Numbered from the stretch's first letter, positions 1 to 10,947 are shown. The stretch: DNA of 64,000 nucleotides from Anisodus tanguticus (GCA_034509755.1 CM067544.1:18037001-18101000); one strand, 5' to 3'. The notes: generated by a model from the sequence alone, not told the origin. Translations and numbers: made by a program.

Positions 1-655
1 GTCTTCTAGCAAATCATTGATTTCTAAGTCTTCTATTTCTAATTTATTACTGTTTTGGCAGCAGTATTTTTCATTACTGTTGCATTCTTTACAGCAATTG
101 TCATTCTTATTTATTTTGTTTATATCTGAAATCTGACTTATCTTTGTCTCCAGTTTCTGAGTCTGCACCGGAGAATAAGTACTGTCTTTTTGGAATATAA
201 TTCCGTCTCTAGTTATGGTACAGCTACCATTATTATGTAGTAGAAAGTCTAAACCTAAAATAAAGTCTGTATTTATATTTAGGTCTCTCACTAATATCTT
301 ATTTATTTTATAGTGTGGACTATAAAATTTATCACAAGAATTAATGAAACTTATTACTGCTTCCTGTAAGTAGTACTTATAAAAATTATGTGTGCCATCC
401 ATCTGCATAGCTGATGATGGTTTGTCTAGAGTCTTAATCAAACTAGCTGGAACAATCTTTTTATTTAATATACTGCTTGTGCAGCCTGTGTCTATTAAAG
501 CCAGCGTAGTAATTTCGTAATTCTGAATTTTAATTTTTGTTAACAGTCTTAAAGAACTAAATTTCTTGTCTTCGTTACAAATTAAAGTCTTATTCATTAA
601 TTCTGAAGAGTCATCTATTTGTTCTTCTTCTACCTGTTTCTCTAAATTTTTATCT
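1..655 (-). pseudogene. EPRV-1 aspartic protease segment, open to window edge
   Basis: On the minus strand one frame is open from about 655 down to base 1. It contains a retropepsin active-site motif, ALIDTGC, with the catalytic Asp-Thr-Gly encoded at 492-484, and further on a hydrophobic FILGLDFL block typical of the flap and C-terminal part of caulimovirid proteases. In this virus family the protease precedes reverse transcriptase and RNase H in the polyprotein, so those domains should lie to the left of the window. A one-base frame change near 645 separates it from the zinc-finger frame upstream. It is an integrated old viral copy; whether any of it is expressed cannot be judged here. The family assignment rests on domain order. 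Confidence 0.68.
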
Positions 656-1424
656 TTGGTGTTTTTTGTATTTCTACCAAATTTAGTCTCTTTTCTAAAC
701 TATTAACTCTAGTTTCTAGAGTCATCAATCTTACTGATAAAGTTGGATCTATTATTGGGCTTTCTATAATAGTTATATCTTTCTTTGGCCCAATTGTTAT
801 GTTTAACTCTTTCTGTAGGCAATTTATGCAGCCTTCCATGTAGCATTTTTTACATTTGGCCCGCTTGCTTCTGCTTGGGAACCACTTACAAATGCAACAC
901 GCAGTGCTGTCTAATCCTTTATTCTTTTCGAATAAATGATCGCAGTCTAATTCTGTATTTACAAAATTATTAAGATCTTGTATATTTAGATTCTCTATAC
1001 CTAGTTCGTTTATAAATTCATCTGCTTCAGAGTCTGATGAATCTATCAATTGGTCTTGATCATTATGTATACTTACTACTGAATATATGCTTTCTGTATC
1101 CGACATATATTCGTCTACACATATTAAAGTCTCCTGAAAGTCTTCAATTAGTTGAGCATTCTTACTATTATTATTTATCCTTTTAGGACAAGTATTTGCT
1201 AGGTGCTCTATACTACCACAAGTAAAACATTCTAGTCTATTCTTGTAAGTTCTATCATCTCGATACTTTCTAATATGTTTACTTTTGTCTAAGTACGGCT
1301 TTCTGGCCGTTGACTTTCTAAGATAATACTTCTTTTTATCATATTTATCAGTCTTATAATTTTTTCTTTTGTACTTCTTTTTCTTCTGAGGGTCTTTATC
1401 GTAACTCTGGGTAGTGTATATCAC
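642..1424 (-). pseudogene. EPRV-1 capsid C-terminal region with zinc knuckle and second Cys cluster
   Basis: This 260-residue open frame starts with a very Lys/Arg/Tyr-rich tail (residues 1-64). A perfect CCHC knuckle follows (C66, C69, H74, C79), then an acidic stretch (about 105-160). A second Cys-rich cluster spans residues 161-202 (C161, C176, C177, C179, C191, C194, C199, C202). A CCHC knuckle followed by a second Cys/His finger is the capsid-end layout of badnavirus-like and related caulimovirids. A short coiled coil (LETRVNSLEKRL) ends the frame. The frame is intact, but it is cut off from the capsid core upstream (1633-2103) by a broken linker at about 1425-1632. Confidence 0.72.
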
Positions 1425-2250
1425 ACTCTTGCGTGCTTAGCTTATTTTGTTTAAGTCAAGTTTACGTATCCGGAGGTTAGTACACTTTTCTTGGAGTATT
1501 TCCATAATGTGTTGAATCCTGTGTCCTATGGACCATTTGGTCAGTAGGATTACGAAGGATTCCATCACGTTTACTCCATCTTTCTATTTTCTCTACCTAG
1601 GGCTCCCGGTAGCTTATTGAAGAGTTTTTTGCCTAAGTCTTGATCAAACGAATTTCCGCTGATCGTGCAGTAATAAAAAAATCATTTAAAAACTTTTTAA
1701 TATATATCCAGTTACTTATGCTAAGTTGTTCTAGCTTAATTAAAGCATTTTTCTGTAGAATTATAAGTCCACTATTGGGGTCTTCACCAGTAATAAGAGT
1801 GTGAATCTTATTTGTGAAATTATACGGGTTTGATCCCATACCTACCAACTGGACAAATTCTTCTGGAAAATTAGTCTTATATGCTTCCCATAAGGCTTTT
1901 GTTGATTCGCCTAGGAAGGTTTCTAGATACTTATACATAGTCTCTGGGTCTGTTTCTATGTAACTTTGTATGTAGTCTGCTACTACTATACCCTTCCATA
2001 TATCTATTACGGAGTTCCACCTTTGTGGATCATAGGCTGCTATGTTAAGGATCTTTCCTCTACTTCCTCCTTCTTGGAGGACTATGTTTTCTTCTATAGG
2101 CATCCGTTTTCCTGATGGCTTAACGGCTTCTATAGGTTCTTCTATGTTTCTCCATACTCGTCTTCTAGGTACATTACCTGTACTAGTATTTACTGTAACT
2201 GGTAAACCTCCTGTCTCACCTTGACCCTTTCCGGTTTTAAATTTATAAAC
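1425..2250 (-). pseudogene. EPRV-1 capsid core region
   Basis: The longest open stretch is 2103-1633 (156 residues). It reads as the capsid core of a plant pararetrovirus, with a Trp-rich start (about residues 29-37) and the conserved block ETFLGESTKALWEAYKTNFP. Upstream, 2250-2104 continues in the same frame with no stop, so the listed Met is probably internal to a polyprotein. Downstream (1632-1425) the similarity continues in broken frames, including a block read as LPGALGREI that is typical of the capsid. The 5' side meets a hAT transposon remnant at about 2250. Confidence 0.7.
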
Positions 2251-2254
2251 ATTT

Positions 2255-2656
2255 TTACATCTAGCTAGTTGATTCTCTTCATCCCTATCAAAAAAATGTC
2301 ATGCATCTAATTTTAATTTTCATTTTGTGGGGCCTCGATTCATACTAAGGGGGGAATATGAGGCATCCCAGTTGCAGTTTCAGGTTGAGACTCAATCTGA
2401 GCCTGAGGTTGAGGTGCACTAGTGGGTGTGTCATCTATATTATCCTCTAAATTATAGTTTAGTTTGTTTCATCTACTTCATAATCTAATAGTATATCATT
2501 AAAAAAAGCAGTTTCATCAATATGACTGAAGTTAATCAAATCATCGGGACTAGGAATATGATTACTAGAAGAAGTACCATTGCCCTTGTTACCCCTACTA
2601 GAAGAAGCACCCTTACCCTTACCCTTACCCGTAATCATACGTTTTAATCCTTCCAT
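2255..2656 (-). pseudogene. hAT transposase N-terminal remnant
   Basis: Starting at the ATG whose complement is at 2656, the minus strand encodes a Gly/Lys/Ser-rich N-terminus (GKGKGKG, then SSSRGNKGNG) and an acidic Asp/Glu/Asn segment. After a frame change comes a Pro/Gln-rich linker and the first half of a BED-type zinc finger (HFFDRDEENQLARCK). This order is the N-terminus of RICESLEEPER-like plant hAT transposases. The second half of the finger and the catalytic domain are missing: the sequence runs straight into EPRV-1 capsid at about 2250. It could be the missing front half of the hAT fragment at 43.4-45.2 kb in type, but no evidence links the two copies. Confidence 0.6.
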
Positions 2657-3330
2657 TTTAATTATACAAATAAATAGTTAAAGTAAATGAAATTAAGTGT
2701 GATAATTAAAATTAAGTAACAATAATAATTTAAATAAGGAACAAAGGTATCAAACGTCAACGTTACGTCGATGTGTAATCGAGGTTGAAATTGAAACTTT
2801 GCTCGAAGGATGATCCTCAAGCTAGTTGCCAACTTCACTCCTAATTTTTAAACTTTGATATAATACTTAATAGTAGGAAAATTAACAGAATTGTAGAGAG
2901 ATAAATTGAGACATTAGAGAGATGGTAGGAAGATTTGTGAGAAAATGAAGAGAAAAATAAATTATTTATAGTTGAGAAATAGGGTTAAAGTGTAAATATA
3001 TTAACTTAGGGTTAAAAATAAATATTAAGGGTATGGGGGGGTTTATAGAGTGGGGTGGCAAAAATGGTCGTTATAGCCGTTGCACAACGGCCAAAATCGA
3101 AATTTGGTCGTTGTTGCAACGGTTATTTTTGCAAAGGGGGACGGGTCGGGATCGGGACGGGGTCGGGATGGGGAGGGTCGGGTCGGGATCTGGACAGGCG
3201 GGACGAATCCAGGCCCTGTCCCGAGTTCGAACCCCAACAATTTTTTTTTACTTTGGGGCATCAGGACTGGGCGGGCCGGGTAGGGGGCCAAGTCGGGATC
3301 GGCCGACCCAACCCACTGGACAACCTATTT
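2657..3330 (-). other. Probable hAT 5' noncoding flank, G-rich
   Basis: No gene was seen. Bases 2700-3030 are AT-rich. From about 3050 to 3320 the plus strand holds repeated GGGTCGGGA-type blocks, a pattern common in the subterminal DNA of plant hAT elements. Several short open frames here come only from the repeats. The terminal inverted repeat could not be fixed. Confidence 0.4.
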
Positions 3331-3333
3331 TAT

Positions 3334-3592
3334 ACTCACTTTGTTTCAGTTTATGTGAAGGCCTTTAGAGCACGAGGGTCAAAACATATAATTTTGATCA
3401 TAAATTTAGTATAGATTCTTAAAATATATTAAAATAAAATGACATATTTGTAAAATACACGAAAAATATTACAAGTTAACATCCTAATGATTTAAAATAT
3501 TTTTAATAAGTTTAGAAAATTTATAATCAAAAGGAAAATGGTTTGACTCGCCAAATAATAATACATTCACATAAATTGAAGCGGATTTCTAC
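3334..3592. mobile_element. MITE of the Stowaway-like TTTCA..TTTATGTGAA type
   Basis: The left end reads TTTCAGTTTATGTGAAGGCC. The right end, inverted, reads CCGCTTCAATTTATGTGAA. These ends resemble the plant MITE terminus that starts CTCCGTTTCAATTTATGTGA. The interior is AT-rich and noncoding. The exact end bases and the TSD are not certain. Confidence 0.55.
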
Positions 3593-3730
3593 TTAAGGAG
3601 TCAATAAGGATTTTTCTGCCACAAAAATATTTTTATAATATTAATTAATTAATTAAGAAGAGTATAACTTCTAATCAGTCCATCACTGATCTTATACTTC
3701 ATAACTTAGAGGACTAGCACCGGATATAAT

Positions 3731-4026
3731 TGTTGAGAATATAATCAAATATTAAAAGTGTGTTCTATCTAACAGATTAAGCTTAAACTTTTAGATCAGA
3801 TAGTCACACTCTTCAATATGGTATCAGAGCAGACCAAAGGTCCTAGGATCGAACTTCACCGCCACCCATTATCAAAAAGAATTTCCACGTGCTTGGACCA
3901 TGAAAAAAAATCAGGCCAACACGTGAGGGGCGTGTTGAAAATATAATTAAATATTAAAAGTGTGTTCTATCTAACAGATTAAGCTTAAGCTTAAGCTTTT
4001 AGATCAGATGGTCACATACTTCAATA
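3731..4026 (+). mobile_element. TRIM copy 2 (miniature LTR retrotransposon)
   Basis: Two direct repeats that start TGTTGAGAATATAATCAAAT or nearly so (3731-3818 and 3933-4026) flank a short interior. Directly after the first repeat is a perfect tRNA-Met primer site, TGGTATCAGAGC (3819-3830). Directly before the second is a purine tract, GTGAGGGGCG. The interior has no coding capacity, as expected for TRIMs, which depend on other elements for enzymes. A 5 bp duplication, ATAAT, flanks the unit (3726-3730 and 4027-4031). The 3' repeat has an extra AAGCTT-type duplication. It belongs to the same family as 26496-26774 and 63276-63495. Confidence 0.9.
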
Positions 4027-4031
4027 ATAAT

Positions 4032-4202
4032 GTAATGGTTGTTTCCGTGACTTCTAGGCTTGAAACTATAACTTTGGCGGACTTGCATGGACTTTTGTTG
4101 AGCCATGAGATTCGGGCTGGAAAATTTCACACTATTTTTATTCACCCGGGTCCCATCTTGTATATGCTCCAGTTGTTAGGATTGTGTGTTTGGCGCTGTT
4201 AG
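4032..4202 (+). pseudogene. Copia gag scrap
   Basis: About 30 codons read as VVSVTSRLETITLADLHGLL followed by LSHE. This matches the end of the gag capsid domain (UBN2 type) of plant copia elements. Nothing of the flanking gag or protease remains, and TRIM copy 2 sits directly upstream, so the TRIM probably landed in an already broken gag. Confidence 0.5.
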
Positions 4203-4214
4203 TTGGTCATTGAT

Positions 4215-4445
4215 ACTTTTGCCCCTCTTTTGTGTTGGTCTTTAACTTTTGCCCCTCATAACAAATAGTTTTTTCGGGGTACATAAGTTTATATTTTCGC
4301 ACTATAATATCATACAAGTTTTGTCCCGCATGACTTTTGCCCTTAAAGAACTTAAGCATGCCCCACTAGACATAAATTTGATTACTAAAGATCAACATAT
4401 TTGAAGGGAAAAATTAAAGATTAACTCAATTGAAGGGAAATTCGT
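4215..4445. repeat. Foldback repeat with GGTCTTTAA ends, copy 1
   Basis: The left end reads TTGGTCTTTAACTTTTGCCC. The right end contains GAAGGGAAAAATTAAAGATT, an imperfect inverse. The same sequence recurs at 53806-54010, and related ends are seen near 48935 and 51780. It is noncoding and probably a MITE-like dispersed repeat. No TSD was defined. Confidence 0.45.
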
Positions 4446-4779
4446 GCAATTTAATCTGTTTTAGTAGTTCCATATCAGCGGGTGAGATGATAATTTATCT
4501 CCTTATATGGACAGTATGGTCTTGGATTGAATTAGGCTCGAGGACTATATTTATCAATTTGAAACTTGAAGTGATGACAATAATGATCCAAAAATAAAAT
4601 TGATAGGTGTTTTATCGACAAACTTTTTATAGATTATATATATAGTTCAGATTTTACGATAACAACAATTTAAGGTTAGGTTGAGATATGTAAAATGATT
4701 AAATACATGCTTTAATCTAAGCTAACAGACTTAAACAACAACTGAATTAAACTAAATATATTTAACAAAACATATAATC
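4446..4779. other. AT-rich intergenic, no feature seen
   Basis: No coding frame, repeat or RNA gene could be supported. A TATATATA run at about 4640 has no following gene. Confidence 0.4.
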
Positions 4780-6028
4780 ACATCATACTGAACACATAAT
4801 ATGAATTAAATAGCCAAATATTAGAAAGAAAGTGAGTTTAATGACCTTCTCCGGGCAGCGAACCGAGGTGTGTTTCGAATTGTCGACCCGCTCGGAGAAT
4901 TTTTTTAGAAATTCTGATTTTTGGATTTCAGATGTTCTGATTTTGGACTCGTAACAGAAACTGATTTTGGTTCTGACCCGACCCGGAAACCCGACCATGA
5001 AAAAAAATAGATTTTTAGGGTTGAATTTTATGAAAGAAAAGGGAGTATTTTCAAATTTTGGGACTTGGTTTTGACCCGACCCGAATCGGGAGGGTTGAAA
5101 CTAGTATTCAAAGGTGCTTTCGAATTAAAATTAAGAAAACGAAAGATAAGTATTTTCTAAACCAAAAATAAAGAACAAAAGGAGTATTCCACCTTTCTTT
5201 TTTCATTTTTGTATTTTCGGATTCAAGAAAAAAACACACCAAAACAGACCTAAAAGATCCCTTTCTTTTCGGATTCCGACCCCCCCCCCCCCCCCAAATG
5301 AAGAACAAAGGGGGGGGGGGTATTTATAGGTTTGATTTCCCCCCACAACGTACACCCCATTCCCCTTTTCGATTTGAGTTTGAAATTCAAAATAAAAGGG
5401 GCAAAAGTGACAATTTTTTAAGCGGATTTTAGGGGAGTAGTTTGCGGTTTTTTTTTTTTTTGGAATAGGGTATGAGTGGTGTCGGCGTAACAGAGGGGCG
5501 ACGTGATGGGGGTTGGTGGTGGCAGGGTGTGGGGGCAGCGGCAACGGGTTGGTTTTGGGGTGAGAAGAAGAGGTGTTTTGTTTTTAGGGTTTTATTTAGG
5601 TTTAGGGATTAAAGGATGGGAGTTGGGCTAAGGGTTTGGGCTGGTCGAATTGGGTGCCCGGTTTGGCTGTTCGGTTGGGGTTCGTTTGTTTTATGTTTTG
5701 GGTGGGGAGGGAAAATAAGTTGTGGGTTGAAATATAAAAAAGGGCTTATTATTAAAAATATGCTTTGCAAAAAATATAAATTATAGAGATAACGATGTGA
5801 TAATAATAAAAATATAATATTTGTGAAATGATTAATGCTTAATTAAAATAAAAATGCGATGTCATTTTGTGAAAATAAAATAACATAGAATATTAGGATA
5901 AAAATTATGATTAAGATATTAAAAGGCAAATGATAGTAAAAAATGCGAATAACAATAATAATGATAAAAATAATGATATTGAAAATAGACGATAATCGGA
6001 AAAGATGGGACAAAATTGGGTGTCAACA
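4780..6028. mobile_element. Probable LTR or LTR fragment of a large retrotransposon
   Basis: The block ends with GGGACAAAATTGGGTGTCAA followed by CA at 6028, a familiar end of large plant Gypsy-type LTRs. It contains GACCCGACCCG words, long C and G runs (5281-5298 and 5310-5319) and an A-rich tail of AATAATGATAA words. It then joins copia A at its 3' end, so it may have inserted into or replaced the copia LTR. The left end and a TSD were not found, so the limits are approximate. Open frames in it are low-complexity and were not called. Confidence 0.4.
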
Positions 6029-6508
6029 AATACACCCCTCAGTCGGAGCCGGAGGAAGCCGGACGTTGAGACTTGATCTAAAGTCGAGGAATAGCTGTCT
6101 AGGAAGACATTTCGTGAAGATATTCGCGTCCTGATATGAGGAAGGCACATGCAACACCTTAACATGACCGAGAGCAACCTTCTCACGAACAAAGTGTATA
6201 TCCATCTCAATACACTTGGTTCGTTGATGCTAAATCGGATTATGAGATAAATAAATGGCGGATATGTTATCACAGTAAACTACAGACGCCTTACGCAAGG
6301 CACACTGAAGCTCCAAAAGAAGGTTTCGGAGCCAACAGATCTCAACAACAACATTTGCAACTCCTCTATACTCTGCTTCTGCACTAGAACGGGATAATAT
6401 GGCTTGCCTTTTGGCAGAACAAGAAATGAGATTATCCCCTAAAAACACACAGTAGCCGGAGGTAGAGCGTAGCATGTTCGGACAGCCTATCCAACCAGGC
6501 GAACGCAT
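6029..6508 (-). pseudogene. Copia A RNase H
   Basis: Two overlapping frames (6508-6230 and 6205-6029) cover the copia RNase H. They include RSTSGYCVFLGDNLISCSAK, the AEAEYRGVA block, a CDN motif, and the C-terminal block HFVREKVALGHVKVLHVPSS. One frameshift at about 6230 splits them. The upstream end is fused directly to an early part of reverse transcriptase (see 6490-6725), so the front of RNase H and most of RT are gone. Confidence 0.85.
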
Positions 6509-6780
6509 TTTTCACATCAAGCTGATGAATTGGCCAATGCTTACCCATAGAAACACTCAGAACTGTGCGAATGGTAGCCAGTTTCACAACTAGACTGAAC
6601 GTCTCACCACAATCAATACCCTCTAGATCACCACTGTCTCTATATTTGTGATGAAAAACCCACATGCATCGGATCACATTCACTCCCTCTGGTCTAGGAA
6701 CCAAATCCCAATTGTGGTGTTTCATTAAAGCATTAATTCCTCACACATGGTTGCATCCCAATTAGGGTCTAGTTTGGCTA
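6490..6780 (-). pseudogene. Copia A reverse transcriptase N-terminal piece, core deleted
   Basis: The frame 6725-6490 has the copia RT start (WDLVPRPEGVNVIRCMWVF), the GETFS block and HQLDVKNAF. At about 6505 it jumps to the RNase H sequence. The catalytic YVDD region, the palm and the thumb are therefore missing, a deletion of roughly 800-900 bases compared with copia B and C. The piece cannot encode an active enzyme. Confidence 0.82.
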
Positions 6781-7335
6781 ATTTTGGGTTTTTTGGGAAT
6801 TAGGGAAATGGTTTGGGTGGATAAGTTAAACTGGACCTTCAGTTTGAAAATCTCATTTTGGGCACGGGTTTCCATACGGTGCTTGGGTTTAGGGGTAGAT
6901 TGGGTATTTTTGGTGGAGGTGTGGTGTCGAGTCACTAGTGGTAGAAACTGGACGGCATATTTTGTTGGACTAGTTGACGGGAGAGGGAACTGGGTGGGTG
7001 GGTTCTAGGGTTGACGTAACTGGGTAGGTGGGTTCTGGGTTGACGTCGGGAGAGTTGTGGGTTTCGATCTAGGTAGATCGACGTGGATTGGGGTGATTGT
7101 CGTCAGATACGGTGACGGTGGTGGGGTTATTGGGTTGTTGCGAATATTAGTAGTGGTTTGGGTTCCGGTGACTGATACATTTTTGGGGTTGGTGGCGGCC
7201 GGTGATTGGGACACATTAGAATGGCAATGTGGTGGTGACACGGTGGCCAGTGGTAGATTGAGTCGGTGGGAGTTTAAGGTGTATGCCAGCGTTGACGGTG
7301 TAGTGATTTCCGGAGGTAGAGACGTGGACTAGCGT
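6781..7335 (-). pseudogene. Copia A IN-RT linker
   Basis: This is the Pro/Thr/Ser-rich linker between integrase and RT, seen here as G- and T-rich plus-strand DNA with many GGTGG words. The region is broken into short frames. The corresponding linker in copia B is where the hAT element landed (29388). Confidence 0.55.
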
Positions 7336-8400
7336 TTACTGTGACTTATCGAAGTCACTACCAGAGGTGGCTGTGACGGGAGTCAGGGAGGGCGACGGTT
7401 GAACAATGGCGGTGGGATGGCATAGTTCTTTATGTATGACGGGGGAGGTGTCGGACTCGAGAAATGTGTAGTCCGTGTTATGAAATTTTTGGATATTTGC
7501 ATAGGGAAAAATTATCTCATCAAACGTAACGTGACGAGAGACGTGAATTTGACGGGTGGACACATCATAGCATAGATAGCCCCTATGATTACACGGGAAA
7601 TCTACGAAGACACACGGAGTGGTTCGGGGTGCTAATTTATGAGGGGCAGTAGAGGCAAGATTTGGATAGCACAGACAACCGAAAACTTGGAGGTGTTCAT
7701 ATGATGGGACCCGATGGTATAAGATTTCGGTTGGAGTCATGTTATGAAGAGTGCTAGTAGGTAAAATATTGAGAATATATTCTACCATTTTGACTGCATA
7801 AACCAAAAAGGAGTGAGGGAGAAAGGCATGAAAAAGAAGGGTATGAACCATGTTATTTATGGTGCGGATAATTCGTTCTACTTTGCCATTTTGAGGGGAG
7901 GTGTGTGGACACAAAAAATGAAAAATCATGCCATTGTTTTTGCAAAACTTGTGAAATATGGAATTATTAAATTCGCGACCGTTATCACATTGGAAAGATT
8001 TGATGGCTTTCTCAAACTATGTTTTGATATAAATGAGAAATTCAAGAAATTTGGCAAACACTTTCAACTTAAATTTTAGTGGGTAAATCCAAAAAAAATG
8101 AGAAAAATCATCTAATAATACCAGATAATATTTATGGCCTAGTGAATTAGAAATAGGAGATGTCAACAAATCAGCATAAATAATATCAAAGGAAGAAAAC
8201 ATAACACTTAAAGATGATTTAAACGGAAGACGAACATGTTTGCCTAAAGAGCAAGAAACACAATGCTGGGCAAGTTTCCCATTATTAAATTTAATAAAGT
8301 TATTGCCTCTAAGAAAATTAAATACTGGGGCTCCTGGGTGTCCAGGCCTATTATGCCAAGTTGACGGGGAGATAATAACGAGAGATATATGAGAGAATCA
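7336..8400 (-). pseudogene. Copia A integrase
   Basis: Frames 8202-8017 and 7929-7336 cover the integrase core and C-terminus. The first has IIYADLLTSP and LVLLDDFSHFFWIYPL (first catalytic Asp). The second has SPQNGKVERIIRTINN (catalytic Glu region) and the copia block RTTPCVFVDFPCNHRGYLCY, then SRHVTFDEIIFP. Frame breaks lie between them at about 7930-8016. The zinc-binding HHCC part lies just upstream, at about 8220-8400, in broken frames. Confidence 0.82.
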
Positions 8401-8790
8401 TCTGGCAGCGGAGATGGATGGGAATGGATAAAGATCCCTTGTGCTATTGCATCTCATAAGAGGTGTCCCCGTACGAAGATCCTTCACAGTAAAACCATAC
8501 GGATCAAAGTCAACAGAGACAGAATTATTACGAGTAAACTTTTGAATAAATATTAAATTTTTAATAATGTTGGGAGCATACAAAACGTTGGATAAGGAGA
8601 AGGGTGGGTGAGGTGGTTGGGTATAGGTGGTACCATATCCCTAAATCAAAATGTGATGGCCATTACCGAGAGTGATAAATTGACGATACTTTAAACGAAA
8701 CAATTCGAGAAGGTTACATGTATTCCGGGTGAGATGAGATGTGGCTCCCATGTCCATGTACCAATTTTTATCGGGTTGTTGCAAGGTCAT
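8398..8790 (-). pseudogene. Copia A protease
   Basis: The block at about 8765-8735 reads WYMDMGATSHL. The active-site triad is changed from Asp-Thr-Gly to Asp-Met-Gly, and stops interrupt the region. The following frame (8583-8398) holds APNIIKNLIFIQKFTRNNSV and MRCNSTRDLYPF, the usual PR-to-integrase stretch. Confidence 0.75.
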
Positions 8791-9906
8791 GCTGCTGAAG
8801 GCCTGACCCAATTCAGATGGGGCCAGACTGTTGACGTTTTGCTGCTACTAGGCTTGAACAAAGTGGGCATGTGCATGCAATTGACGTGGACCGGGACTTG
8901 GGCCTAGAAGACCCGTCTGCTGGTATTTCTGAAAGGGTTGTTAGGCCAGCTGTTGCTGCGGAAAATAAAGGGGAACCGAGGCCCAAGGTGCAGTATTGGG
9001 CCACTGCCTTGGGGTAGCCCAAGGCGCTGAAGTTGTGGCCTGACTACCCTTGCCTCCACTCTCTCGCCCTCTCCCACCCCTGCTTGATCCGCGACCCTTT
9101 CCTTTGCCACCACCTCGGCCACCCCGTTGTTGTTGATTGTCCGATGTTGGTTGGTCGGTGGGAGAGGCGACGGGAATGGCATAAGTGTCAACCGTTAGCG
9201 CTTTCTGGTTGTGTTCGTCTTGTTTAACACGCCTGGTTTCTTCCAACAATAATTGTGATTGAGCCTTATTGATGCTGGGAAAAGGGTCTTCTTGTTGTAT
9301 CATTGTGGCTTGGGTATCATACTCACCTTTTAGAAGACCTGCGACTCGTTGGAGAGCCATCTTTGTTTCAGAAACAGGCGTTCCTACGTTTGATAATTGG
9401 TCCGCCACTAGTTTCAAATGCTTGCAGTATTCGGACATGTTAGAAAAAATTTCAAGACGTGTGTTGTTGAATTGCTCTTCCAAATAGACAGCACGAGTGT
9501 GCTTGTTATCTTGAAAATTTTCTTCTAACCGAATCCATAACTCGCGAGCAGAGGCGTCGGTTTTCATAATGGTGAGGAGCAAATCATGAGAAATAATGCC
9601 ATAGACCCACTGTTTCACAATGGCGTCAAGACGATGCCATGTTGTGTCATCAAACTCAATGGGGAAAGGAAAGGAATTGTCAATGTGATCCAGCACGTTA
9701 TAGACGCATGTATGGATACGAAAAAGTTTAACCCACGGAGAGTACTACTTGTTTTCTTAATCAAGAATGATAGGAATGAAATTCTTGATATTTGTGACGG
9801 TGAGGGCCGGATGAAAAGAAGAAGTGGAAGAGGGAGCAGATGGGTTATATATGATGGGAGGTGGCGGAGGCTGGGGGAGAATTGGGTGGAGTCAAGGAAG
9901 CCATTT
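8790..9906 (-). pseudogene. Copia A gag
   Basis: Gag begins at the complement of about 9906 (MASLTPP). The main frame, 9696-8941 (251 residues), has the UBN2-type capsid with HRLDAIVKQWVYGIISHDLL and LEEQFNNTRLEIFSNMSEYC. It then has a nucleocapsid-like Gly/Arg/Lys-rich tail (RGGRGGGKGKGRGSSRGG) without a CCHC knuckle. Single-base changes separate the first 70 codons. Element B has lost this whole region. Confidence 0.85.
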
Positions 9907-10164
9907 ATTATGTTCTCGTGTAAGGAGAAAGGAAACAAAGAGTAGAAAAGGCTGACAACTATTGTTTCTTGGGCAGAGAACAAAAAGAAAACATAGGACA
10001 AAGCTTTGTTGACCGACAGAAAACAAAAGGAAAACAGAGAACAAAGTGTTGAGCTTATCTTGGTTTTGGGTAAAGAAAAACAAACAGACCACATACTGTT
10101 TCTGGATAACGCAGAGGCTGAGGGACGGTTGCGATTGAAAGAAAATAAGTAGGGTTTAGATTTT

Positions 10165-10369
10165 GGCTTCTGATACCATGTAAGAATGAATTAGTCTCCC
10201 TTTGGGAGTCTTTCTCATTAATACATATATATATATATATATATATTGTACAATATGGAACCCTAATACAACAAGGATCCTATATCTATCATAATTATAC
10301 ATCACTAAATATTACACAATATATGGAGTATATTATAGTAGTAGTACACGTTAATAACATACTAGTACA
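10165..10369 (-). mobile_element. Copia A 5' LTR and tRNA-Met primer site
   Basis: The primer site on the minus strand is TGGTATCAGAAGCC (10178-10165), complementary to the 3' end of initiator tRNA-Met except for the usual extra A. The LTR on the plus strand starts TGTAAGAATGAATTAG at 10179 and probably ends TACTAGTACA at 10369. It contains a (TA)n run at 10227-10246. The outer boundary is inferred from the CA/TG end only. Confidence 0.75.
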
Positions 10370-10455
10370 TTTAAGATTATAAGATTTAAAACACATTTTG
10401 TACGTTATTATACGTGTCTCTAGTTTAAGACAATAAGGTTCAAAAGTCTCACTTA

Positions 10456-10753
10456 GGCGCGTTTGGTATGGAGGAAACTATTTTCCCGTTATCCCTATGT
10501 TTGTTTGGTAAAATATTTTAAAAAATATTTTCTCTAAGAAAGACAAGTTTCTTAAAAGTTAGGAAATTGATTTTCCTAGAGCAAATAGGAAAAACAAGTT
10601 CCATAAGGGACATTTCAAGCTCATTTTCTCCTCCCCATCCCCAACGCCCCTAACCCCATTCCCGACACCCCTTAACCACATATCCCCTCCTCTCCCGACT
10701 CCGGTCCACCCTAACCCATAATATTTTATTAGATTACATTAGCAAACACGCCC
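10456..10753. mobile_element. Tourist/Harbinger-type MITE
   Basis: The left end is GGCGCGTTTGGTATGG. The right end, inverted, is GGGCGTGTTTGCTAATG. Both sides are flanked by TTA (10453-10455 and 10754-10756), the TSD typical of PIF/Harbinger elements. The 298 bp interior has long inverted, CT-rich DNA and no coding sequence. Confidence 0.75.
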
Positions 10754-10782
10754 TTACTTTCTTAAATTTTGTGTCCAATCAA

Positions 10783-10947
10783 ACTATGACACATAACATA
10801 AAATGGAGAAGTAATTTTTTGGTATTTCAGCTACACATTAGACTGTGACCAGTGGTGGATCTAGACTAAGACACATAAAATAAAATGGAAGAAGTAATTT
10901 TTTGGTATTTCATCTACAAGTTAGATTGTGACCAGTGGTGGATCTAG
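10783..10947. repeat. Tandem duplication, 82 bp unit, two copies
   Basis: A block with ACACATAA-ATAAAATGGA, TTTTTTGGTATTTCA and GACCAGTGGTGGATCTAGAC occurs twice, starting at about 10783 and 10865, with a few differences. It is noncoding. The remaining DNA up to 11104 is AT-rich and is the end of the intron before the POD1 exon. Confidence 0.75.

Larger units (their letters stand above)
6029..10369 (-). mobile_element. Copia A: Ty1/copia retrotransposon, 3' LTR missing
   Basis: Read on the minus strand: LTR (10369-10179), tRNA-Met primer site, gag, protease, integrase, a broken reverse transcriptase and RNase H. A purine tract lies at about 6044-6035, where the 3' LTR should begin but is replaced by other sequence. 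The internal order GAG-PR-IN-RT-RH defines Ty1/copia. It is in the same broad group as copia B: the LTR start and the RNase H end are nearly the same. Many frameshifts and a large RT deletion show it is inactive. Confidence 0.9.

Noticed and set aside
3030..3415. Overlapping Gly/Arg- and Pro-rich frames
   Set aside because: By-products of GGGTCGGGA repeats; all frames are open for the same reason.
5580..5640. TTTAGGG-like words suggesting telomere repeat
   Set aside because: Only scattered single words, no tandem array.
9586..9945. Plus-strand frame opposite copia A gag
   Set aside because: Antisense shadow of gag; no independent features.
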